Shown piece after piece: positions 7,456 to 15,989 of a DNA stretch of 50,065 nt (position 1 is the stretch's first letter; each line of letters starts with the position of its first letter). The stretch comes from Blastocatellia bacterium AA13 (GTDB lineage Bacteria > Acidobacteriota > Blastocatellia > UBA7656). Both the position numbers and the translations under genes were made by a program. The stretch is taken from the NCBI GenBank assembly GCA_003222245.1, contig QHVH01000055.1:1-50065 (forward strand), written 5' to 3'. The notes below the pieces were generated by a model. The model saw nothing but the letters and a program-made list of their open reading frames with translations. It had not been told where the DNA came from and ran no database searches.

Positions 7456-9156
7456 ATGACGAACTCTCTTGCTTTAGCGATGGCAGCCCTTCTCCTGGCT
7501 GGTCAGGGCAAGCCTCCAGCGCATGCCGCCAAACAACCCTTCTCGGTGGTTGAATCCAGCATCCGCGATATGCAGCAGGCAATGTCGGACGGCCGGATAA
7601 CCTCGCGAGAAATAGTCCTCCAGTATCTGACGCGCATAGCAACTTACGAGGACAAGCTGAACGCGGTTGCCGCCGTGAATCCTCACGCGCTCGAGGAAGC
7701 GGACGCGCGGGATCGCGAACGCGCGCAGGGCAAGATTCGAGGGCCGCTCCACGGCATCCCGGTCGCTCTCAAAGACAACATTCACACCACCGACATGCCG
7801 ACGACCGGAGGCGCGCTGGCCTTTGATGGATTGATCCCGCCTTATGAAGCGACTCTTACGAAGAATCTGCGCGACGCGGGAGCGATCATCATCGCCAAGA
7901 CGAACCTGACTGAGCTGGCTAACTGGGTAGCTTCGGGCATGCCTGCCAACTACAACGGTCTGTTTGGACATGGCTTCAATCCTTATGATCCGCGGCGAGA
8001 CCCACGCGAGGGCACGTTCGATGGGAGGCCGGCCCTCTTTACAGGCGGATCGAGCTCCGGCGCGGGAACGGCGGCGAACTTCTGGGCGGCCAATGTGGGG
8101 ACGGAAACGTCGGGCTCGATTCTCAGTCCTTCAAATCAGAACATGCTCGTAGGTATCAAGCCGACCATCGGCCGGGTCAGCCGATACGGAGTCATTCCGA
8201 TCACAGCCGATCAGGATACTCCCGGTCCGATGGCCCGCACTGTGGCCGACGCCGCAATCATGCTTGGAGTCCTGGAAGGCTCATCAGTCGATCCAAATGA
8301 TCCCGCGACCTCGACCTGCTCGCGCGTAGCCGGCGGAGACTATACTAGATTCTTGAATCCGGCCGGTCTCAAGGGCGCTCGCATCGGGATCCCGAGGGCT
8401 TTTTTCTACGACAGAATTACATTGCCAGGTTCCAAGCAGCCTCGAGGCGGGCTCGAGCCGGCTCAGGCGAAAGTAATGGAGGAAGCGATCGAGATCCTCA
8501 AACAGCAGGGAGCCGTCATCGTAGATCCGGTGGAAATACCGAGCGTTGCCGCGACCGATCCGCAGGAGAATTTCTTGGTGTGGCAGACGTGCTCGGGGCT
8601 GGATAACGCGAAGGGCAAGGACGCTGCGTGCTCGACCGTTTTCAAGTATGGAATGAAGCGCGACTTTAATAAATGGCTTTCATCATTGGGTGCGGCCGCG
8701 CCGGTGAAGACGTTGACGGAGTTGCGCCAATGGAACGTCGCTCATCAACGAGCAGGCTCCATAAAGTATGGACAGGCATTGCTGGACATTTCAGACGAGA
8801 TGAGTGTTGAAACCGATGCTGCTCGATACCGCGCCGATCGCGAGAAGGATCTGCGCCTTTCGGCGGCGAATGGAATCGACGCGGCGATGAAGAAATATCA
8901 GTTGGACGCTTTGCTCTTTCCGGGTCCGAACGGAGCCGCCATTGCCGCGAAACCGGGCTACCCGACGGTCATCGTGCCGTTCGGTACGATTCCCAATGCG
9001 CCTAATCCCTCGTTTCCCGAGAATTTCGCGGCGAAGCCGACACCGTTTGGAGTGAGCTTTACAGGGATGGCTTGCAGCGAGCCTCGATTGATAGAGCTGG
9101 CGTATAGCTTCGAGCAGGCTACGAAGCGGCGCGTGCCGCCGCCGTCCGCGCCGTAG
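7456..9156 (+). CDS. Amidase-signature hydrolase, exported
   Basis: 566 residues with a short N-terminal hydrophobic signal (residues 1-16). The amidase-signature Ser-Ser-Lys triad is visible: Lys106 in VALKDNIHT, the cis-Ser in GGSSSGAG (199-201) and the nucleophile Ser221 in TETSGSI. The Gly/Ser-rich signature and the C-terminal GPNGAAIAAKPGYPTVIVPF and PFGVSFTGMACSE fit the subgroup of long amidases similar to peptide amidase. These cleave C-terminal or side-chain amides. It is an isolated gene with AAGGAAAATTAAACG before the ATG. The substrate is not predictable; the enzyme probably acts in the periplasm. Confidence 0.9.
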   Translation: MTNSLALAMAALLLAGQGKPPAHAAKQPFSVVESSIRDMQQAMSDGRITSREIVLQYLTRIATYEDKLNAVAAVNPHALEEADARDRERAQGKIRGPLHGIPVALKDNIHTTDMPTTGGALAFDGLIPPYEATLTKNLRDAGAIIIAKTNLTELANWVASGMPANYNGLFGHGFNPYDPRRDPREGTFDGRPALFTGGSSSGAGTAANFWAANVGTETSGSILSPSNQNMLVGIKPTIGRVSRYGVIPITADQDTPGPMARTVADAAIMLGVLEGSSVDPNDPATSTCSRVAGGDYTRFLNPAGLKGARIGIPRAFFYDRITLPGSKQPRGGLEPAQAKVMEEAIEILKQQGAVIVDPVEIPSVAATDPQENFLVWQTCSGLDNAKGKDAACSTVFKYGMKRDFNKWLSSLGAAAPVKTLTELRQWNVAHQRAGSIKYGQALLDISDEMSVETDAARYRADREKDLRLSAANGIDAAMKKYQLDALLFPGPNGAAIAAKPGYPTVIVPFGTIPNAPNPSFPENFAAKPTPFGVSFTGMACSEPRLIELAYSFEQATKRRVPPPSAP

Positions 9157-9204
9157 ATTGAGATGACTCCGATCGTCGCATCACAATCTCGATAACGGAA
9201 AGAG

Positions 9205-9510
9205 ATGCCAAAGCTCTATGAGTATTTCGGAATAATTGTGCTGTTTTATTCGAATGAACATGAGCCAATTCATGTTCATGGCAAATGCCAGGGCAGAGAG
9301 AATAAGGCCGAACTCAGTGTTGAAAACGGCAAGGTAGTTGAAATCAATTACTCCTCAGTTAAGGGCAGAAAGCCTCTCAGCAAATCAGAGATGAGGAATT
9401 TTCAGAGCTTGACCCAACATTACGCCGATGAGATCGTAGAGAAATGGATAGATTACTTCATACTGCACAAGACGACAGAGCCCCAGAAAATCACACAGAG
9501 GATCAAATGA
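9205..9510 (+). CDS. DUF4160 protein
   Basis: 101 residues. It starts MPKLYEYFGIIVLFYSNEHE and continues PIHVHGKCQGRENKAELSVE; the P-x-H-V-H box is the hallmark of DUF4160. A purine-rich site (GGAAAGAG) precedes the ATG. The stop overlaps the start of the DUF2442 gene as ATGA (9507-9510), so the two are translationally coupled. DUF4160/DUF2442 pairs recur widely as two-gene units and are suspected toxin-antitoxin-like modules. That role is known only by association. Confidence 0.85.
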   Translation: MPKLYEYFGIIVLFYSNEHEPIHVHGKCQGRENKAELSVENGKVVEINYSSVKGRKPLSKSEMRNFQSLTQHYADEIVEKWIDYFILHKTTEPQKITQRIK

Positions 9511-9767
9511 TTCTTTCCGAGGGCGCGGTGGTTGATATTGTGCAGGTAGAACAACTATCAGGATATCGACTAAAGCTGTACTTTAGCGACGGAATGGCAC
9601 GCGTAGTCGATTTCGAGCCGTTCTTGCGAAGAACGCGCAATCCGCTGATACGATCGTATTTGGAGCCAAAGAAATTTATGAATTACCGGCTGGAGTATGG
9701 CGAATTGGTGTGGGATGAATATGGCCTTTGCTTTCCAATCGCGGATCTTTACGAAAACCGACTCTGA
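9507..9767 (+). CDS. DUF2442 protein
   Basis: 86 residues from the ATG that overlaps the upstream stop (ATGA). The sequence LKLYFSDGMARVVDFEPFLR and later YRLEYGELVWDEYGLCFPIA is the DUF2442 core (strand-rich, with the terminal GELVWDxGxxxxxDxLY-like segment). A longer frame from 9444 lies inside the DUF4160 gene and has no support. It is the likely partner, perhaps the antitoxin, of the DUF4160 protein. Confidence 0.85.
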   Translation: MILSEGAVVDIVQVEQLSGYRLKLYFSDGMARVVDFEPFLRRTRNPLIRSYLEPKKFMNYRLEYGELVWDEYGLCFPIADLYENRL

Positions 9768-10335
9768 TATGCGGTACGTGAATTTAACCTGTTAAGACTT
9801 GGCGCACATGCCGTATAGGCATCTCTTATATAACAGTAAATCTGACACTGCTCCGAAGAGCGAGAGTTGGAAACAATGACAACGGTAGAAATTCACCCGA
9901 GGCCTGAGTCCCGACATCTGACACCCGACGCCTGACACCTGCCCCCCAACACCTGGAATCTGCTCCTTGTCCCGCGATACCCCATAGCGAACTCGGAATA
10001 CGAGGCGAATCGCCGCTGATTCGGACTCACCGCGAGCGTAACCTCCTCGCATAAGCAACTCTCAATTCGACTTTTAGCGGACGCAAAGCAACACGATGAT
10101 GGCATATCCATTGCACTGATACTCAAGGACATGTCCAGGGCTATGGACATGCCCCGAGGGTTCCGCTTCCAGCGTGCGTGGTGCATATCGGATCAAGAGA
10201 AACGAGGCTGCGATAGCGGCAGAGGCTGTCAAATCGGAGCAACTGATATCAGCTTGAGACGGCTTCTTGGATTCGGATTCCACATGAGATCCCTCGCCGC
10301 TCCCGATGATTGAATTAGCGCAAGGCATGAACCTG
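9768..10335. other. Intergenic, low-complexity repeats, no gene
   Basis: About 570 bases without a supportable gene. At 9807-9822 there is a short palindrome (ATGCC-GTATA-GGCAT). At 9905-9955 there is a degenerate run of the word TGACACC/CGACATC, which produces meaningless repetitive reading frames. I see no promoter with both boxes close to consensus, although the start of hybrid kinase 1 must be served from here. Confidence 0.6.
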
Positions 10336-12948
10336 ATGATTCTTCGTAATCTCTCGATCAAGGGCAAGCTGAGGTTGATCATAGTACTGACGACCGGCGC
10401 GGCGCTGCTGCCACCCTCTATAGCTCTGTCGCTCCACGGCTATCTAGACAATAGATTACTCGGACTCACGCTGGTCGTGTCGCTTGCGCTGGCCTTTCTG
10501 CTTTCCTCAAAGCTTCAGGAGATTATAATCAGGCCGATCACGCACCTTGCCGAAACCGCGGCGACTATTCCCGCCTATGACATAGCCGATCGCAACCGCG
10601 CGGAAGCCGATCTCCGGCACAGCGAAGAAAGAAACCGCGCGCTTCTCAATGCAATCCCCGATACGATGACCAGAATCAGCCGCGACGGCTTTGTTCTGGA
10701 CGTTCAGATGCCTGGCGATTTCCCTTCACTCATGCCGCCGGAAGAGATGATGGGTCTTTCGCTCCGCGAGTTCCTGCCGCCGGATGTGGAGGCCAGTCTC
10801 AGGTCGGCCATCGAGCTCGTGCTGGAGACCGGCGCCATTCGAACATTCGAGTTTCGTATTCCAATTGGGGATCAGATTCGAGCCAGGGAAGCGCGGCTGG
10901 CGGTGTGCGGCGAGGATGAAGTGATCGCTTTGATTCGCGACATCACGGATCGCAAGAAGATCGAAGAAGAAATGGAGCGGGCTAAGGAAGCTGCTGAAGC
11001 CGCGAACAGGTCCAAGAGCGAGTTCCTCGCTAACATGAGCCACGAAATACGGACGCCGATGAACGGAATCATCGGTATGACCGAGCTCGCGCTCGAGACG
11101 GAGTTACAGCCGGAGCAGCGTGAATATATGAACCTGGTCCGAATGTCCGCCGATTCACTCCTGACCATAATAAACGACATCTTCGATTTTTCTAAGATTG
11201 AAGCGGGCCAGCTCGACCTGAAGCTCGACGAGTTCGATCTTCAGGAGACACTGGCGTGCGCGATGAGGACTTTTGCGGTCTCCGCGCATGAGAAGGGTCT
11301 GGAGATGGTGTGCTCCATCGCGCCGGGAATACCTCAGAAATTGCGAGGAGACTCGGCACGGCTTCGCCAGGTACTGAACAACTTGATTGGAAACGCAGTC
11401 AAGTTCACCAACCACGGCGAGGTCGTGGTCGCGGTCGAGCAGGCGATCGAGAGCGGGCAGAAGATACTGCTTGAGTTCTCGGTTACCGATACCGGAATCG
11501 GCATCGCTCCCGAGAAGCTCGACGAGGTCTTCGAGCCCTTCGTCCAGGCGGACGGCTCAACCACTCGCAAGTACGGAGGGACGGGGCTGGGACTCGCCAT
11601 CTCGAATCGGCTCGCAAGCTTGATGGGCGGGAAATTGTGGGCCGAGAGCGAGGTGGGGAGGGGAACTACTTTTCGGTTTCTCGCGCGGTTCAGCATCTCC
11701 GCCCAGAGCTCCGAGAATACAAATTGGAAGGATTCTATGAACCTCAAAGGTATTCGCGTTCTTATTATCGACGATAATGCCGCCAACCGATCGCTGCTGA
11801 AGGGCGCGATCGAACGGGAAGGAATGATCCCGTCGACTCTCGACGGAGGACAGGCGGCGATTGACGAGTTAACAAAGAGAGTCGACGCGCCGCCGCCGTT
11901 TGAAGTGATTATGATCGACGCGCATATGCCGGAGGTCGACGGGTTTGACGTCGCCTCTCGCGTGAAGCGGACGTGGCCTCAAACGAAGATCATTATGATG
12001 ATTTCGTCGGTGCTTGAATCGAGCGACATCGCTCGCTGTCGGGCCTGCTCGATCAATTCATACGTCGCGAAGCCGATAAAGCCGTCTGAGCTGCTGATGA
12101 AGATCGCATCCGAACTCGACTCGACCGCGCGCCAGGCTCCTTGCGTTACCTCCGTCAAGCCGTCGAATTCCTCGAAGTTGCGAGTTCTTCTTGCCGAGGA
12201 CAGTACGGTTAATCAGAAGTACGTGATGCGGCTGCTTGAAAAGCGCGGCCATCTGGTGACGCTTGCGGAGAACGGCAGAATCGCCGTCGAGAAGCTGGAC
12301 GAACAGGAATTCGACATTATTCTGATGGATCTGCAGATGCCCGAGATGAACGGGTTTGAGGCTACCGCCTCGATCCGCGAGAAGGAACGGGAGACGGGCG
12401 CTCATATACCGATCATCGCGTTGACGGCCTACGCATTAAAGGGCGATCGAGAGCGTTGCCTGGATGCGGGTATGGACTCCTATATCTCGAAACCGGTTCA
12501 CGCAGCCGATTTGCTGCAGGCTCTTGAAGCGTACAGGGCGCCGCAAAACGGCGGCCCTCCCAACGGCGGCTCGGCGGAGACCGTCAAGATTGCGAACCCT
12601 TCGAATCCCATCGACGCCGCAGTATTAATGGAGCATGTCGACGGAGACGTGGAGCTTCTTCGGGCGCTTATAGGCATGTTTGAAACCGAAGGCAAAACGA
12701 TGCTGTCCGAGATCGATCAGGCGTTGAATGCCGACGACTCGAAGAAATTGGAGCGTAGTGCACACCGGTTGAAAGGGGCGATTGCCAACTTCGGCGCCAG
12801 CGGGGCCATTGAAATCGCCAATCAACTTGAAACGATGGGCCGCGAAGAGAGCTTGACCAGCGCCCGGCAAGCGCTTGCAGCGCTGAATGCGGAAATAGAC
12901 AGAGTGCTCCCGGCGCTTTGGGACGTCGCCAAAAGCAGCGGAGCTTGA
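10336..12948 (+). CDS. Hybrid sensor histidine kinase 1 (TM-PAS-HisKA-HATPase-REC-REC-Hpt)
   Basis: 870 residues from the ATG at 10336, chosen because [16 protein letters not shown] then aligns with the start of hybrid kinase 2 ([17 protein letters not shown]); two ATGs lie 9 and 30 bases further upstream. Two transmembrane segments lie at about 12-35 and 40-62 with almost no periplasmic loop. Then come the first part of a HAMP-like helix, a PAS domain (~85-205), HisKA with phospho-His236 in NMSHEIRTP, HATPase (N box, DTGIGI, GGTGLGL), receiver 1 (Asp528), receiver 2 (Asp665) and Hpt with His810 in AHRLKGA. All phosphorelay residues are present. It appears to be a CHASE8-kinase relative that has lost its sensor. 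No downstream regulator is directly linked; the TonB receptor gene follows after 370 bases. Confidence 0.88.
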   Translation: MILRNLSIKGKLRLIIVLTTGAALLPPSIALSLHGYLDNRLLGLTLVVSLALAFLLSSKLQEIIIRPITHLAETAATIPAYDIADRNRAEADLRHSEERNRALLNAIPDTMTRISRDGFVLDVQMPGDFPSLMPPEEMMGLSLREFLPPDVEASLRSAIELVLETGAIRTFEFRIPIGDQIRAREARLAVCGEDEVIALIRDITDRKKIEEEMERAKEAAEAANRSKSEFLANMSHEIRTPMNGIIGMTELALETELQPEQREYMNLVRMSADSLLTIINDIFDFSKIEAGQLDLKLDEFDLQETLACAMRTFAVSAHEKGLEMVCSIAPGIPQKLRGDSARLRQVLNNLIGNAVKFTNHGEVVVAVEQAIESGQKILLEFSVTDTGIGIAPEKLDEVFEPFVQADGSTTRKYGGTGLGLAISNRLASLMGGKLWAESEVGRGTTFRFLARFSISAQSSENTNWKDSMNLKGIRVLIIDDNAANRSLLKGAIEREGMIPSTLDGGQAAIDELTKRVDAPPPFEVIMIDAHMPEVDGFDVASRVKRTWPQTKIIMMISSVLESSDIARCRACSINSYVAKPIKPSELLMKIASELDSTARQAPCVTSVKPSNSSKLRVLLAEDSTVNQKYVMRLLEKRGHLVTLAENGRIAVEKLDEQEFDIILMDLQMPEMNGFEATASIREKERETGAHIPIIALTAYALKGDRERCLDAGMDSYISKPVHAADLLQALEAYRAPQNGGPPNGGSAETVKIANPSNPIDAAVLMEHVDGDVELLRALIGMFETEGKTMLSEIDQALNADDSKKLERSAHRLKGAIANFGASGAIEIANQLETMGREESLTSARQALAALNAEIDRVLPALWDVAKSSGA

Positions 12949-13317
12949 GGTGAGGAGGTGTCACGCGCCAGGGGTCGGTATCGGCAAGGAGAAAGGCAGG
13001 CGGCAGGCGCGAGGCGTTCACTTTTTTGCGACTAAGCAAGTCAGCAATGAGCAGTCCGTGGTCAGTTGGGCCAGGCTCAAAACGCATCAGTGAGTCGGCA
13101 CACGACGAGGCAATTAATGATGAATATTCTCTCAGTGGAAAAGAAGACCATGATTTCAATCGAGAAGCACCTCACGTCAAAAGAGGAGTATCTGACGTCG
13201 AAGGGGAAGCGCCTGCTGCTCGCGTTCACTGATGGCTTGCGAGCGAGCGAATTGACTCTCATTGAATTGTCCTCGATATTGCCCCGGATATTGCCCTTGA
13301 TATTGCGCTGGATATGG
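12949..13317. other. Intergenic leader before the TonB receptor
   Basis: About 370 bases. The receptor frame is technically open through much of this stretch (from 13066), but the translation is low-complexity (LTSKEEYLTSK; LPRILPLILRWIW), and the DNA at 13273-13317 is a run of diverged ~12-bp repeats of the word GATATTGC. I therefore treat it as non-coding leader. No clear terminator for kinase 1 is visible. Confidence 0.5.
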
Positions 13318-15342
13318 ATGCGTCGCTTGAGGCGGAGCCATGCGCTTCTCGCGTTCTATCTGATTGGGACCGGCCTGACCGCATTCGCGCAAAAGCCGGC
13401 TCCCGATCTGACCAATGCGAGCCTCGAGGACCTTATGAAAATGGAGGTCACTTCGGTCTCGAAAAAGGAGGAGAAGCTCTTTGGAACGGCGGCGGCGATT
13501 TACGTGATCACGCGAGAAGAGATCCGCAGAAGTGGAGCGTACAGCTTACCTGAGATCCTGAGACTGGCGCCGGGGTTGGAGGTCGCGCATATTGACGGCA
13601 ACAAATGGGCGGTGACCGCGCGGGGATTTAACGGGCGCTTCGCGAATAAGCTGTTGGTATTGATCGACGGCCGGACGATCTACTCACCGGAAACATCCGG
13701 CGTGTACTGGGAAGTACAGGATCTTCTTCTCGAGGATATCGAGAGGATCGAAGTTATCAGGGGTCCCGGCGGTACGTTGTGGGGTTCCAACGCCGTGAAC
13801 GGCGTCATCAATATCATTACGAGACGGGCGCGGGATACACAGGGAGGGCTGCTTGTGGCCGGCGGCGGTTCACAGGAGCAAGGCTTTGGCGGAATGAGAT
13901 ACGGCGGTCAAATAGGCGACAACGCCTACTATCGCTTATATGCGAAGTATTTCCACCGGGCCGGGCTGGTCGATTCGACGGGACGAGATGTTAACGACGG
14001 TCAGCGGGCAATTCGCGGCGGAGGCCGATTGGATTGGACTTGGGGCAAGCGCGATTCGTTCTCCGTCGAGGGCGACATATACGGCAGCAAAGTCCGAGAC
14101 AATTTCGTGCTTGTTCTGCCGGCCGATCTTTTCGCGCCGCACGGCAACACACCGGGTGATTACAGCGGTGGGAATGTTCAAGGTCACTGGAATCATTCTT
14201 TTTCATCCAGATCTGAGACGGCGTTGAGAATCTACTACGACAGATTCAATCGCGACGCTTTTGACCTACCTGAAAGCGTTGATACGTTTGATCTGGATTT
14301 CCAGCATCATCTGGCGCTCGGAAAGCGCAACGATCTTGTCTGGGGCGCGGGCTATAGGCTTGTTTGGCTTCGCAGCGACAGCACGCCTCTAAGGCCTGTA
14401 CAGTTCGAGCCAAGCCGTGAGCGGATTAATTTGTTCAACGTATTTGCGCAGGACGAGGTTACTCTGATTAAGGACCGGCTCCGCCTTGTCGTGGGCGCCA
14501 AGCTCGAGCGGACGAAGGATTTGGCCGTTGATCCTTCGACTGTCGATGTTCAACCTAACGCGCGGGTCTCGTGGACGCCTGGGCGCACCCAGACAATATG
14601 GGCCTCGGTTTCGAGAGCGGTTCGCTCGAACTCTCCGATCGATGAGAACATTCGCGTCAATGCCGCGGCCATTCCGCAGGCGAATGGGCTTCCTTTACTG
14701 ATCTCTCTCTTCGGCAGTCAAGACTTCAAACAGGAGAATCTGCTTGCCTATGAAATTGGCTACCGCCGGCAGGTTTCCAGGAGAATTTCAGTGGACCTTG
14801 CGTCGTTCTACAATTTTTATAACAACCTGAAGACCCAGGAGCCCCGAGCGCCGTTCGTTGAAACGATCACGACGCCGCATCTGGTCATCCCGCTGGTCTT
14901 TGCAAATCTCATGAAGGGCGAATCGTACGGAGCGGAAGCATCCGTCAATGTAAATGTCTCGAATGCCTGGAAGCTCTCGGGCTCTTATTCCTTCCTGCGA
15001 ATCCAGCTACATCGGGATGCGGCAAGCCGGGACACGACGAGTGAGATGGCGGATGGTCTCAGTCCGCGGCATCAGTTCCAGATACACTCGTTGATCAAAC
15101 TGGGACACAGGTGTGAGTTTGACGCGGCGCTCTACCGTGTATCCCAGATTTCCTTTTCGTTAATTCCAGCGTACACACGCGCCGATCTGCGATTCGGCTG
15201 GCAGCCTACGGAGGGCGTTGAGATCAGCGCCGGCGGTAAGAATCTCGGCCGCCAGCACCCTGAATTCGGGGGGCTTGACAGCGGTATCTCTCCCAGTCAA
15301 GTGAAACCGAGTGCTTACGGAAAAGTTACCTGGCATTTTTGA
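13318..15342 (+). CDS. TonB-dependent outer-membrane receptor (YfiR-linked type)
   Basis: About 674 residues from the ATG at 13318, chosen because MRRLRRSHALLAFYLIGTGL then TAFAQ is a good signal peptide; the upstream in-frame extension is repeat-like. After NASLEDLMKMEVTSVSKKEE, a hallmark N-terminus of this receptor subgroup, comes the plug domain (IYVITREEIRRSGAYSLPEI; ARGFNGRFANKLLVLIDGRT; IERIEVIRGPGGTLWGSNAV NGVINIITR). The 22-strand barrel follows, ending in WHF, with the terminal aromatic used by the BAM machinery. The ligand is unknown; siderophore, vitamin or sugar are all possible. The YfiR gene starts 7 bases after the stop and kinase 2 follows, suggesting a receptor-to-periplasm-to-kinase path rather than simple uptake. 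Confidence 0.9.
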   Translation: MRRLRRSHALLAFYLIGTGLTAFAQKPAPDLTNASLEDLMKMEVTSVSKKEEKLFGTAAAIYVITREEIRRSGAYSLPEILRLAPGLEVAHIDGNKWAVTARGFNGRFANKLLVLIDGRTIYSPETSGVYWEVQDLLLEDIERIEVIRGPGGTLWGSNAVNGVINIITRRARDTQGGLLVAGGGSQEQGFGGMRYGGQIGDNAYYRLYAKYFHRAGLVDSTGRDVNDGQRAIRGGGRLDWTWGKRDSFSVEGDIYGSKVRDNFVLVLPADLFAPHGNTPGDYSGGNVQGHWNHSFSSRSETALRIYYDRFNRDAFDLPESVDTFDLDFQHHLALGKRNDLVWGAGYRLVWLRSDSTPLRPVQFEPSRERINLFNVFAQDEVTLIKDRLRLVVGAKLERTKDLAVDPSTVDVQPNARVSWTPGRTQTIWASVSRAVRSNSPIDENIRVNAAAIPQANGLPLLISLFGSQDFKQENLLAYEIGYRRQVSRRISVDLASFYNFYNNLKTQEPRAPFVETITTPHLVIPLVFANLMKGESYGAEASVNVNVSNAWKLSGSYSFLRIQLHRDAASRDTTSEMADGLSPRHQFQIHSLIKLGHRCEFDAALYRVSQISFSLIPAYTRADLRFGWQPTEGVEISAGGKNLGRQHPEFGGLDSGISPSQVKPSAYGKVTWHF

Positions 15343-15349
15343 ATATTCA

Positions 15350-15970
15350 ATGACGGAGCCGAATCACAACGAATCAGTTCCTACGACACGGAGCGCAATC
15401 TGTCGCCTCTCGGCGTCCAGCGCGCGAATCCGGCGTCGAGCGATTGCGGCGCTGGCGCTTGGCTGCATCGTCGGCTCGCACTCGTTCCATACATTCGGAG
15501 GACAGGGAGCGGATGAGTATCAGGTCAAGGCGGCATTCTTATACAACTTCGCGAAGTTCGTCGAGTGGCCCTCGGAAGCATTCGGGTCAGACGGCAGAGA
15601 ACTGACAATCGGCCTCATAACCGACGAGACTCTTGGCAAAGCCATAGAAGAGACGATCAATGGTAAAACAGCAAACGGCAGGACAATCGTGGTCAGGCAT
15701 TTTAAGCCGGGAGACAATCCGGGTGCATGTCAAATGCTCTTCGTCGGCTCTACCGAGCATAGTCGCTTGAATCAAATCTTAGACAAGCTGCGGGGCTCCA
15801 GCGTTCTCGTGGTCGGCGAATTGCCGCGATTCAATCAACGCGGAGGCATGATCAACTTCGTGATGGACGGCAGCAAGGTTCGATTCGAGATAAATCAGAA
15901 CGCGGCCGAGGCGGCGCGCTTGAAAATAAGCTCAAAGCTCCTGCAGCTCGCGAAACCATCCGGGCGCTGA
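15350..15970 (+). CDS. YfiR-family periplasmic regulator (DUF4154)
   Basis: 206 residues from the ATG at 15350; a start at 15311 would overlap the receptor gene. A hydrophobic signal spans residues 35-50 ([20 protein letters not shown]). The mature part begins [20 protein letters not shown], the defining start of YfiR/DUF4154, followed by [30 protein letters not shown] and [20 protein letters not shown], and ends [14 protein letters not shown]. In Pseudomonas YfiR binds the periplasmic domain of the CHASE8-HAMP-GGDEF cyclase YfiN and holds it inactive. Here the gene ends 19 bases before a kinase whose sensor is also CHASE8, so an equivalent inhibitory contact is likely. That contact is inference. 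Confidence 0.88.
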   Translation: MTEPNHNESVPTTRSAICRLSASSARIRRRAIAALALGCIVGSHSFHTFGGQGADEYQVKAAFLYNFAKFVEWPSEAFGSDGRELTIGLITDETLGKAIEETINGKTANGRTIVVRHFKPGDNPGACQMLFVGSTEHSRLNQILDKLRGSSVLVVGELPRFNQRGGMINFVMDGSKVRFEINQNAAEAARLKISSKLLQLAKPSGR

Positions 15971-15989
15971 CGACAATAAGAAAATACGT

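Noticed and set aside
9792-10382. Minus-strand frames in the gap before kinase 1
   Set aside because: The translation is a repeat of VSGVGCQMSG-like words from low-complexity DNA; one frame runs into the kinase gene.
13066-13317. Upstream extension of the TonB receptor
   Set aside because: Repeat-derived sequence with no signal peptide; the ATG at 13318 gives a proper export signal.
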